A stretch of 64,000 bases of DNA from contig NZ_CP025227.1 of NCBI RefSeq assembly GCF_004010955.1, positions 2,728,001 through 2,792,000 on the forward strand, in the 5' to 3' direction. The position numbers were made by a program, and so were the translations under genes. This document shows positions 36,762 through 44,574 of this stretch, piece by piece. Numbering within the stretch: the first letter of the stretch is position 1; each line of letters opens with the position of its first letter. The DNA is from Actinomyces wuliandei (GTDB lineage: Bacteria; Actinomycetota; Actinomycetes; Actinomycetales; Actinomycetaceae). A model generated the notes under the pieces. It ran no database searches, was not told the DNA's origin, and saw only the letters and a list, made by a program, of their open reading frames with translations.

Positions 36762-38128
36762 TCACTCCCCCTTGAACTTCATTCCTGCGGTGAAGCCAAA
36801 GGGGTTGGCCTCGTAGGCAGCAAGTGTCTGCGCGTCGAGGGCAGCGAACTCTGTGTCCTGCGGCTCAGCCTCCTGCGAGACGGGGACCGCCTCGATCTCC
36901 TGGGTGTCCGGCGTGGCGAGGAACGCCCGCTCGTCACGGTGCTGGGGCAGGACCGTCGCCACGTAGTCGGCGGTGGCGTCCTCCATGGACACGTCGCCCT
37001 GACGCTGCTCCGACATGTACCAGCGGTGCTCCAGGATCTCGTGGAAGATCTCTGCGGGCTCCAGCTTGCGGCGCAACTCGAGCGGGACAGCCATGATGGT
37101 CGGCTCAAAGACGTCCGAGAGCCAGGCGTGGGCGACCAGCTCGACGGGGTCGTCCTTGCGACCGCAGATCGCCCGGTAGGCCTCCAGGTCGTTGAGCATG
37201 CGCTGGCCCTGACGCTCCTGGACGTCCAGGCCGGTCAGGCGCATGACCTGCCTGTGGTAGTGGCCTGCGTCAACGACCTTGGGCTGGATGGACATGTAGG
37301 TGCCGCCGGCGTCCGTGGTCATGGTGAGCTCGGCGACGTCGTAGCCCATCTCGTTGAGCCTCTCGATACGGCTGCGCACCCGCCACCGCTCCCTCAAGGA
37401 GAAGGACTCCTCAGCGGTGAGAAGGTCCCACAGCTCGACGTAGCGGGCCACGATCCGGTCCCCCACCGCTATGGTGTCCACAGTGGGCTCCAGCAGCGCA
37501 CCTGCCTGGAGGTCCATAAGCTCACCGATGATGTTGGTCCGGGCGATGTCGATGTCGTAGAGGCGCTTGCCCTCCGTGATCCCGTCGGGGTGGAGCTCAC
37601 CGGTCTCCGCGTCCACCAGGTAGGCCGCGAAGGCTCCGGCGTCACGCCGGAACAGGGTGTTGGACAGCGACACGTCGCCCCAGTAGAAGCCCAGGAGGTG
37701 CAGCCGCACCAGGAGGACCGTGAGGGCGTCGATAAGGCGGGTAGCGGTCTCGGGACGCATGTACTGGCTGAACAGGCCACGGTAGGGCAGGGAGTAGGAC
37801 AGGTGCTCAGTGACGAGCGCGGAGTTCAGCAGGCTTCCGTTGAGGTCCGTGCGTCCTGAGACCACCGCAGTAGGCTGGACGCAGGGCGCGCCCAGGCGCA
37901 CCAGGTCCCGCAGCAGCGTGTACTCCCGGTGAGCGACCGACTCACCGATCTCCTTGACGGCGATCACCCCGCTCGGAGAGGTTGACGAAGCGCCACGACG
38001 TGCCGCGACAGGCCACGGGGCAGCGCGGCGAGGACCTCTGCAGGCCACCGCTCCAGCGGCGTCTCCCACGGAAGGTCCAGCAGCGCGGGGTCAATGGTCA
38101 CCGCAGCGATCTTCATGGACTGGGGCAT
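36762..38128 (-). pseudogene. DUF4032-family gene interrupted by two single-base insertions
   Basis: The main frame (to about 37,967) encodes the DUF4032 body: VIAVKEIGESVAHREYTLLR, GFYWGDVSLSNTLFRR (kinase-like catalytic loop), LVDAETGEL and a long C-terminal DUF4032 region. The expected N-terminus (PQSMKIAAVTIDPALLDLPW to SRHVV) is in another frame from ATG 38,128, and eight residues between (RFVNLSER) are in the third. Removing one C at 37,993-37,994 and one in the C run 37,967-37,970 restores a single protein of about 455 residues. Either the gene is broken, or the assembly has two errors; translation could also restart at GTG 37,967. Family function is unknown; it resembles lipopolysaccharide-kinase-type folds. 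Confidence 0.75.
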
Positions 38129-38251
38129 GGGCTCATCCTCTCAGGTCGGCAGACTGACGGTGCGCGCCCCGGGCCTCGCCCCTCAGGACAAGGCGGGCGG
38201 CGGGAGGGGGAGCGGGGAGAGCGGTACCGGGCCGTGGCGCCCCGGTACCAC

Positions 38252-38295
38252 CACGGCGGGTCCCGCTCCGGTAGCCAGGGGCAGGACCCGCCGTG
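38252..38295 (-). terminator. Hairpin downstream of the ABC ATPase gene (distal)
   Basis: CACGGCGGGTCC (38,252-38,263) pairs perfectly with GGACCCGCCGTG (38,284-38,295) across a 20-nt loop. Confidence 0.5.
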
Positions 38296-38314
38296 AGGAG
38301 GTTACGAGCAGGTG

Positions 38315-38350
38315 CGGCCTGGTGGCGCACCGGGGTGCGCCACCAGGCCG
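38315..38350 (-). terminator. Strong hairpin after the ABC ATPase gene
   Basis: A perfect 17-bp inverted repeat with a 2-nt centre (arms CGGCCTGGTGGCGCACC and its complement), only 11 bp beyond the stop of the ABC ATPase gene. It is GC-rich without a T run. It probably ends the transcript before the DUF4032 promoter. Confidence 0.7.
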
Positions 38351-38360
38351 GGAGAGGGCA

Positions 38361-39488
38361 TCAGGAGGGAAGCCGCGTGCCGGTGGCTGAGGAGAAGATG
38401 TGCTCCTCACCCGGGCGGATGCGCACGTGGACCGTCTCCCCGGGCTCGGGGGCGGTCCTGGGAGGCACCCGCACGATGATCTGGCTGGAGTCCTCACCGG
38501 AGCCGAGCTTTGCCTCAGAGTCCTCGGCCCCGACGAGCTCACCGTAGATGTAGGCGTCCGAGCCGAGCTCCTCCACGAAGGACAGCCGCACCGGGATGGA
38601 GTGCTCGTCAGAGGAGGAGACGACGTCCAGGGACTCCGGGCGGAAGCCGATGGTCACCTTGCCGTCGTCCTCGGGGGTGAGGGCGTCCAGGGTGGCCTGG
38701 GAGAGGCGGATCCTGGCCTCCCCGGTGGTGGCGGTGTCACCGTCGACGGTGAACTGGCCCAGGTTCATCGCCGGGGAGCCGATGAAGCCCGCGACGAACT
38801 CGTTAGCGGGGTTGTCGTACATCTCGCGGGGGGTGCCCACCTGCTGGAGCACGCCGTCCTTGAGGACGGCGATGCGGTCGCCCATCGTGAGGGCCTCGGT
38901 CTGGTCGTGGGTGACGTAGACCGTGGTGACACCCAGCGAGCGCTGGAGGGAGGCGATCTGGGTGCGGGTCTGCACACGCAGCTTGGCGTCCAGGTTGGAC
39001 AGCGGCTCATCCATGAGGAAGACCTTTGGCTTGCGCACGATAGCCCGTCCCATGGCCACACGCTGGCGCTGGCCGCCGGACAGGGCCTTGGGCTTGCGGT
39101 CCAGGTAGTCGGTCAGACCCAGGATCTTGGCTGCCTCCCGCACGCGCCTGTCGATCTCGTCCTTGGGAGTGCCTGCGATCTTCAGGGCGAACCCCATGTT
39201 GTCGTGGACCGACATGTGCGGGTACAGGGCGTAGTTCTGGAAGACCATGGCGATGTCACGGTCCTTGGGCTGGACATCGGTGACGTCACGGTCACCGATG
39301 AGGATACGGCCGGAGTTGACGTCCTCCAGGCCCGCGAGCATCCGCAGGGAGGTGGACTTTCCGCAGCCGGAGGGGCCGACCAGGACGAGGAACTCCCCGT
39401 CGGCGATCTCGAGGTTGAGGGCGTCGACACTGGGGCGGTCGTTGCCCGGGTAGACGCGCGTCGCGTTCTCAAAAGTCACAGTTGCCAT
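38361..39488 (-). CDS. Sugar ABC transporter ATP-binding protein (MalK/MsmK/UgpC family)
   Basis: The 375-residue ATPase has Walker A GPSGCGKST (about 38-46), Q loop in FQNYALYPHMSV, signature LSGGQRQRVAMGRA (about 136-149), Walker B FLMDEPLSNLD and the switch His in THDQTEAL, followed by TOBE/OB-fold regulatory domains (about 240-370). It energises import of oligosaccharides or glycerol-3-phosphate. No permease or binding-protein genes adjoin it, so it is likely the shared ATPase that serves several sugar importers, as MsmK does. GAAGGGAA precedes the ATG. Confidence 0.93.
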   Translation of the reverse strand: MATVTFENATRVYPGNDRPSVDALNLEIADGEFLVLVGPSGCGKSTSLRMLAGLEDVNSGRILIGDRDVTDVQPKDRDIAMVFQNYALYPHMSVHDNMGFALKIAGTPKDEIDRRVREAAKILGLTDYLDRKPKALSGGQRQRVAMGRAIVRKPKVFLMDEPLSNLDAKLRVQTRTQIASLQRSLGVTTVYVTHDQTEALTMGDRIAVLKDGVLQQVGTPREMYDNPANEFVAGFIGSPAMNLGQFTVDGDTATTGEARIRLSQATLDALTPEDDGKVTIGFRPESLDVVSSSDEHSIPVRLSFVEELGSDAYIYGELVGAEDSEAKLGSGEDSSQIIVRVPPRTAPEPGETVHVRIRPGEEHIFSSATGTRLPS

Positions 39489-39636
39489 GTGCGCTTTCCC
39501 TTCACTGGCAGGTACGTGCCAGACGATCCGTGGTGAAAGGTGCCGATGCGTGTCCGCATTGACACGGTCCGCCGGGAGGTAGGGCCTCCCTGCGGCAGGG
39601 ACATGCTTTCACACTCCTCGCCCGTTGACCAGCCCC

Positions 39637-39678
39637 GATCTCACGAGTCTCGCACCTGATCTCACGAGTCCTGCACCG
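39637..39678. repeat. Two tandem copies of a 21-bp motif in a divergent promoter region
   Basis: GATCTCACGAGTCYYGCACC occurs at 39,637 and, directly following, at 39,658, with two mismatches. It lies between the divergent ABC ATPase and Ser/Thr kinase genes, about 50 bp upstream of the kinase -10 box, where an operator would sit. Confidence 0.65.
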
Positions 39679-39712
39679 GGGCTGACTGGCCCCGTCCCCG
39701 CCACGCTGCCGG

Positions 39713-39718
39713 TACTGT
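39713..39718 (+). promoter_or_regulatory. -10 box (TACTGT) of the Ser/Thr kinase gene
   Basis: TACTGT ends 6 nt before ATG 39,725 and no ribosome binding site is present: probable leaderless mRNA. Confidence 0.5.
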
Positions 39719-39724
39719 GGGGAC

Positions 39725-41995
39725 ATGAGCTACGATCCCGGGGTGCCGACGAGCGGGGCACCGCCCCTGCGCGGCCTGCGCGCGGGCAGCGACGTCGGCG
39801 GCTACCGCCTCCTGCGTCGTCTGGGCGCCGGGGGCATGGGCGTGGTGTGGGAGGCTGCGGACGCTGACGGCCGTCGTGTGGCCATGAAGATCCTCCACCC
39901 CCAGATCGCCGCCGACCCGGTGGCCCGGCGCCGCCTGGAGCGCGAGGCCCGGGTCCTGGCGCGTGTCCGGGGGGAGCGCGTGGCCCGCGTCCTCGACGTC
40001 GAGACCGGTGACGGCTCCGGGGAGGGCCTGGACGTCACCTTCGTCATCACCGAGCTCGTGGACGGCCCCACCCTCCAGCACGAGGTGGACCGCGAGGGGG
40101 CCTACGACCTGGGCCGGGACGCCGGCGACCTGGCGGACCTCGCCCACGGGCTCGTGGAGGCGCTGAGGGCCGTCCACGCCGCCGGGGTCATCCACCGCGA
40201 CCTCAAGCCCTCCAACGTCATGCTCGGTGCCCAGGGGCCCGTCCTCATCGACTTCGGCATCGCCCAGGTCGCCGACGACAGCCGCCTCACGCAGACGGGC
40301 CAGGTCACCGGCACCCCGGGCTTCATCCCCCCCGAGATGCTCGACGGCGGGGAGCCCTCCCCGCAGGTGGACTGGTACGCCTGCGCGGGGGTGCTCCTGT
40401 TCGCGGTCACGGGCCAGCCTCCCTTCGGCTCCGGCCCCTGGCAGGCGGTCTTTCGCAGGGTCTACGCCGGGACGCCGGAACTGGGGGGACTGGAGGGAGG
40501 CTGCCCTGCCCTGGCGCAGGCCTTCACCGCCGCGCTGGCCCCCCAGGCCGACCGGCGCCTGAGCCCTGACGGCCTCCTGGCCGTCCTCGACGAGGTCGCC
40601 GAGGGAGGCAGCGGCCAGGAGGCGCTCGCCGCCGCCCTGGCCGGAGCAGGACTCGCCGCCGCAGCGGGGGCGGCAGGGGCCGCCAGCGGCGTCGGCAGCA
40701 CTCCCGGGGGCGGTGATACCACCGCCACGGCTGACGTCACCCCCAACACCGCTGTCGCCGCCACCCAGGACGTCTCCGGGTACGGCCCCACGTACGGCCC
40801 CGGCACAGCCGACCCTGCTGCCCCGGCGACCACCACGACACCTGCTCCCGTGCCCGACCCCACTGTCCCGGCCGTGGGACCAGGAGACCTTGTTGGCGCT
40901 GCAGGTGCGGCTGGCACTGTCCCTGACGGCGTCACGGCGCCCGCCCCGACCTCGCCGGGCGCAGCGGCACCCTCCGCGCCCCCTGCTGTGCCACCAGTCA
41001 CCGGGGCGCCTGCCGTCTCACCGCCCTACGCCCCCCAGGCCCCCCAGGCCTACGACGGCTACCCGGCACCGGGAGTGGTGGGTGAGACCAGCCTCTCCCT
41101 CCCAGCGGATGCGCCAGCCCCCGCCACAGTCCCGCCCCCGGTGCCGTCAGCACCGGCGGAGCCGTGGCCAGGCACCAGCCAGCCACCGCCCCAGCCCGTG
41201 ACCGCCCCGATGCCCCCCGGCACCCTGTCAGCGGGAGCCACTCCCGGGACCGCCCAGGGGAGCACCTACCCCTACCAGCCGACGACCGTCCAGCCCCCAG
41301 TGCTGTCGGGGCCGCCTCCTGCCAGCCCGCAGCCACCACAGGCCCCCTACCCCCAGCCCCCCTACGACGCGCCTGCTCCTGCACCTCTGCCCGCCTGGGC
41401 GCGGGAGCCCGGACGGTACCCGGGTGCCATGGTCGCTGTCCTGGTCCTGCTGGCCGTGGCGGGGCGCTTCTCAGCAGGGTGGGTGGTCCTGGCCGTCACG
41501 CTGCTGACCCTCGTGGCGGGGACGGTGGGACGCGCCCAGGACAGCCTGCGCTGGACCAGGCTGTCCAACCGGGCGGTCACCCCGGGCGACCGCTCACGCA
41601 TGTGGCTGGCCACGCCGTGGTACCTGCTGCGCTCCCTGGTGGCCACGACCTTCGCCGCGGCATCGACCCTCGTGGCGACCGCGCCGCTACCCTACGTCGC
41701 GCTGCGTGCACCCGAGCTCCTGGAGAGCCCGTTGTCCTTCCTCGACCCGGGTGGCAGGCTCCCGTTCATGCTGGCCCTGTGGGTCGCCGTGTACACCCTG
41801 CTGCTGTGGCTCATCCCCTGGGGCGCCCCGGCCCGTCGCGGAGGAGCCCACCTGGTTGAGACCGTGGCCCCCACGCCACGGGCCAGGTGGGCCCTGGTAG
41901 CAGTGGTGCTGGCGCTGAGCCTGATGCTCTACACCCTCCAGGACTCCGGCCAGGTGGCACAACAGCTCCTGGAACCACTGCTCACCGTGTGGTGA
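39725..41995 (+). CDS. Membrane Ser/Thr protein kinase (PknB-like family)
   Basis: The 756-residue protein has an N-terminal Hanks-type kinase domain (about 27-290): P loop LGAGGMGVVWEA, catalytic Lys55, HRDLKPSN with catalytic Asp159, DFG at 176-178, and an activation segment with TQTGQVTGTPGFIPPEML. Residues 300-560 are Pro/Ala/Thr/Gln-rich and disordered. The C-terminus (about 565-750) has about five hydrophobic segments, so the kinase is anchored by a polytopic domain and not by a single helix with PASTA repeats. The substrate is unknown. It diverges from the ABC ATPase gene. Confidence 0.9.
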   Translation: MSYDPGVPTSGAPPLRGLRAGSDVGGYRLLRRLGAGGMGVVWEAADADGRRVAMKILHPQIAADPVARRRLEREARVLARVRGERVARVLDVETGDGSGEGLDVTFVITELVDGPTLQHEVDREGAYDLGRDAGDLADLAHGLVEALRAVHAAGVIHRDLKPSNVMLGAQGPVLIDFGIAQVADDSRLTQTGQVTGTPGFIPPEMLDGGEPSPQVDWYACAGVLLFAVTGQPPFGSGPWQAVFRRVYAGTPELGGLEGGCPALAQAFTAALAPQADRRLSPDGLLAVLDEVAEGGSGQEALAAALAGAGLAAAAGAAGAASGVGSTPGGGDTTATADVTPNTAVAATQDVSGYGPTYGPGTADPAAPATTTTPAPVPDPTVPAVGPGDLVGAAGAAGTVPDGVTAPAPTSPGAAAPSAPPAVPPVTGAPAVSPPYAPQAPQAYDGYPAPGVVGETSLSLPADAPAPATVPPPVPSAPAEPWPGTSQPPPQPVTAPMPPGTLSAGATPGTAQGSTYPYQPTTVQPPVLSGPPPASPQPPQAPYPQPPYDAPAPAPLPAWAREPGRYPGAMVAVLVLLAVAGRFSAGWVVLAVTLLTLVAGTVGRAQDSLRWTRLSNRAVTPGDRSRMWLATPWYLLRSLVATTFAAASTLVATAPLPYVALRAPELLESPLSFLDPGGRLPFMLALWVAVYTLLLWLIPWGAPARRGGAHLVETVAPTPRARWALVAVVLALSLMLYTLQDSGQVAQQLLEPLLTVW

Positions 41996-42321
41996 GACGC
42001 GGAAAGGGCCTGGCCAAGAAAGGTTGCCTGGCAAAGACAGCCCGGAAAGACAGCCCGGCTGGGCCATGCCTCCAGGCACCGGGCCGGGTCGATCCAGATC
42101 ACAGCGCTGTCCCCCTACCGCGAACGACGGCGCTCCCACCCGGCGCCTAGGTGACAATACGTGCACCGTCGGGACAGGCGCGCGCACTCTGCCTCATACT
42201 GGGCACACTCCTGTACCAGCCTTCCTGCCCGACATCCGGGCGCAGTCCTCCGGTCGGCCCGGTGTCCTCACTTCCCAGCCCGTTATCCACATCCGCACCG
42301 CACAGTACAGAGGAGCTCCAG
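41996..42321. other. Intergenic region, with a short tandem duplication
   Basis: AAAGACAGCCCGG occurs twice in tandem (42,033-42,045 and 42,046-42,058). A CAGCCCGGCTGGGCC stretch can form a small hairpin and may end the kinase transcript. An upstream frame extends across this area but lacks coding character, so I start the next gene at 42,322. Confidence 0.4.
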
Positions 42322-43242
42322 GTGGCCTCGAACCAGCCCCGTCCGACCAAGGCCCAGCGCCGTGAGGAGGCTCGCGCCAGGGCCAAGGCCCTGAGAGAGC
42401 AGGAGGCCCGCAGGCAGAGGCGCGCCACCATCGCCCGGCGCTCCCTCCTCGGTGCCGCCGTCGTGGGGGTGGCGGGAGTCTCGAGCTATGTGATCTACAA
42501 CCACCTCCAGGACAGTGGTGGCACCGGCTCCGCACAGTTCCCGACCGCAGGAGCCATCGCCACCACCAGGGCCGACCGCAGCGGGGTGCCCGAGCCGGTG
42601 CTGTCCAACGGCTCGTGGACCTACGGCCCCAGCAGCGAACTGGACACCATCAGCAGCCAGGCACCGGTCCTCGACGTCTACTTTGACTACTCCTGCCACT
42701 TCTGCGCCTCCTTTGAGACGACCCACGCCGCAGAGATCTCCACGCTGCTGTCGCAGGGCAGGATCACCCTGGTGCTGCACCCCTCCACGATCCTCGGCAA
42801 GGAGTGGACTGACCAGGCGATGAACGCCATGGGCGTCGTCCTGGACGAGGCACCGAACCAGTCCATGGCCTTCCACACCGCTGTGATGGAGCTCTTCGGC
42901 CGGATCTACGAGGCCCAGGACACCTCCATGATGACCACCGAGAACCTGGTGGCCGCAGCCACCTCGGCTCAGGTGCCCACCGAGGTCTCGGCCCGGTTCG
43001 AGGAGGCCGTCAACGACAACACGTACGAGGAGTGGACGACTCTCGCCCAGGAGGCGGCCTCCGCGGTCGGGGTCACCGCCACGCCCACCGTCTACCTCGA
43101 CGGCGAGCAGCTCGACCTGAGCCAGATCAGCGGGGAGACCGCTATCACCGAGCTGGTGGAGGCCGCCGAGGCCTCAGCAGCCCCCGCCGCCAGCGAGGAG
43201 GCCACGCAGGAGGCGTCAGCCTCCCCCACCGCAGAGGGCTAG
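42322..43242 (+). CDS. DsbA-like thioredoxin-fold membrane-anchored protein
   Basis: The 306-residue protein has a very basic cytoplasmic N-terminus (1-40), one membrane anchor (about 41-60), and an extracytoplasmic DsbA-like (Thioredoxin_4) domain with the redox motif Cys125-His-Phe-Cys128 in FDYSCHFCASFE and a cis-Pro loop in VTATPTVYLDG. A 25-residue Ala/Ser/Glu tail follows. It probably forms or isomerises disulfides in exported proteins, a major folding route in Actinomyces. GTG 42,322 has AGGAG 7 nt upstream and gives the canonical NQPRPTKAQRREEARARA start. Confidence 0.88.
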   Translation: MASNQPRPTKAQRREEARARAKALREQEARRQRRATIARRSLLGAAVVGVAGVSSYVIYNHLQDSGGTGSAQFPTAGAIATTRADRSGVPEPVLSNGSWTYGPSSELDTISSQAPVLDVYFDYSCHFCASFETTHAAEISTLLSQGRITLVLHPSTILGKEWTDQAMNAMGVVLDEAPNQSMAFHTAVMELFGRIYEAQDTSMMTTENLVAAATSAQVPTEVSARFEEAVNDNTYEEWTTLAQEAASAVGVTATPTVYLDGEQLDLSQISGETAITELVEAAEASAAPAASEEATQEASASPTAEG

Positions 43243-43260
43243 GGGCTGTTGCGACAGCCC
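43243..43260. terminator. Terminator hairpin between convergent genes
   Basis: GGGCTGT and ACAGCCC form a perfect 7-bp stem with a TGCG tetraloop directly after the DsbA-like stop codon and 11 bp before the end of the opposing HAD gene. Confidence 0.65.
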
Positions 43261-43271
43261 GCTGGGGGCGC

Positions 43272-44006
43272 CTAGGGCCAGGGACGCAGCAGGAGGTCGA
43301 GCGTGACGGAGGCCAGGTCGGGGACCACGACCAGCCCGGGATCAGCCGGGAAGTGCTTGCTGCTGCCGACCTGGACCACGCGGATGCCGTTGCCCCGTGC
43401 TGAGGCCGCGCCGGTGGGCGAGTCCTCGACGACGACGCACTCGCGCGGCGTCGCCCCCAGGCGCTCCACGGCGGTGGCGTAGGGCAAGGGGTCCGGCTTG
43501 GAGCCTGCCCCGTCGTCACCGCAGACCAGGGTAGCGAAGACGTCGGTACCAGAGACGTCGCCGAGCTCGGCAGCCACCCGCTCCACGATCACGCGCGGGG
43601 AGGCGGAGACGATCGCCTGGGCGATCCCCACCCGGGCCACGGCGGAGGTGATCTCCCGCGCGCCCGGCAGCAGGGGCGGGTGCGCGGTCACCCTCGCCTC
43701 CACGTCGCGGGCCATCGCCTCGTAGACCTCCAGGGCGGCGGGGTCCTGGGGGCTGGCGGCGGCGCCGGTGGCGGCGATGACCCCCCGGGCGACGGGGATG
43801 GAGGTCCCCGCCAGCGCGGAGACCAGCTGCGGTGTCACCGTGCCGCCCCGGGCGGTGCAGTGCCTCGCGAAGGCCTCGTCCCAGAAGGGCTGGGAGTCGA
43901 TGAGGGTGCCGTCCATGTCCCACAGGACGGCACGGACAGCGGGAAACAGGTCAGGGGCTGCGGGCTCGGAAGGTGTGGCGGGCTCGGAAGGTGTGGACGA
44001 GGTCAC
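43272..44006 (-). CDS. HAD-superfamily hydrolase (beta-phosphoglucomutase/phosphatase-like)
   Basis: The 244-residue protein has HAD motif I WDMDGTLIDS (nucleophile Asp and acid Asp), a helical cap, motif II VSASPR, motif III Lys in GSKPDPLPY, and motif IV VVEDSPTGAASA. It is of the DhaK/beta-PGM/CbbY-like subfamily I and dephosphorylates or isomerises a small phospho-sugar; the substrate is unknown. GTG 44,006 lies 7 nt after a TACCCT -10 box, giving a leaderless start. It diverges from the PspC-domain gene. Confidence 0.87.
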   Translation of the reverse strand: MTSSTPSEPATPSEPAAPDLFPAVRAVLWDMDGTLIDSQPFWDEAFARHCTARGGTVTPQLVSALAGTSIPVARGVIAATGAAASPQDPAALEVYEAMARDVEARVTAHPPLLPGAREITSAVARVGIAQAIVSASPRVIVERVAAELGDVSGTDVFATLVCGDDGAGSKPDPLPYATAVERLGATPRECVVVEDSPTGAASARGNGIRVVQVGSSKHFPADPGLVVVPDLASVTLDLLLRPWP

Positions 44007-44013
44007 CTTCCTC

Positions 44014-44019
44014 AGGGTA
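44014..44019 (-). promoter_or_regulatory. -10 box (TACCCT) of the HAD hydrolase gene
   Basis: TACCCT is followed by 7 nt and then GTG 44,006 on the minus strand. Confidence 0.45.
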
Positions 44020-44107
44020 CCGGTTGCGCCCTCCGTCCGGGCGGGCCAGGGAAGAGTCGGGGAACTCCCCGATACCGGGCGGGCCCAGAGCAGGGGAGGA
44101 TGGAGCC

Positions 44108-44413
44108 ATGACACAGCAGCACCCCTCCCAGCAGCCTCCGTCCCGTCCGGCCTCCTCCGGCGCCAGCGGCTGGTGGGCCAGGACGCGGACCGTCCTGCCC
44201 GCCCGCTCCCGGAGCCACCGCCTCCTGGGCGGTGTCTGCGGCGGCCTGGCCCAGGCGTGGGGCACCCGCCCCCTGGTGGTGCGTGTGGGCGTCCTGCTCC
44301 TGGCCCTCCTGCCGGGGCCGATGTGGGTGGTCTACGCGCTGGCCTGGGTGGTGATGCCGCCGGAGGGGGCAGCCGCCCCTGGTCCGGACCACAGCACGCA
44401 GGCACAGTGGTAG
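44108..44413 (+). CDS. PspC-domain membrane protein
   Basis: A 101-residue protein with a Gln/Pro/Ser-rich N-terminus and a PspC domain (about 33-88): SHRLLGGVCGGLAQAWGT, followed by two hydrophobic stretches in VVRVGVLLLALLPGPMWVVYALAWVVMP. PspC-like proteins sit in the membrane and take part in phage-shock-type envelope responses. GGGGAGG is 8 nt before the ATG. It is not linked to the pspA gene at 12.4 kb. Confidence 0.85.
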   Translation: MTQQHPSQQPPSRPASSGASGWWARTRTVLPARSRSHRLLGGVCGGLAQAWGTRPLVVRVGVLLLALLPGPMWVVYALAWVVMPPEGAAAPGPDHSTQAQW

Positions 44414-44562
44414 CACCAGAACCGACCGCCCGGGACCGGAGGCCGACGACTCCAGGGTCATCCTAAAGATGGAGGTGGGGTAGTCCTTCAGGAGGAGAGG
44501 CGGAGCGCAGGTGGCGCGGGTCTTCGTTCCCCAAGAGGATGGCAGGGCATTCCTGCGCTTTC

Positions 44563-44568
44563 TACGGT
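44563..44568 (+). promoter_or_regulatory. -10 box (TACGGT) of the aminopeptidase-like gene
   Basis: TACGGT ends 6 nt before GTG 44,575; this chooses the GTG over the in-frame ATG at 44,539. Confidence 0.45.
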
Positions 44569-44574
44569 AGGACC

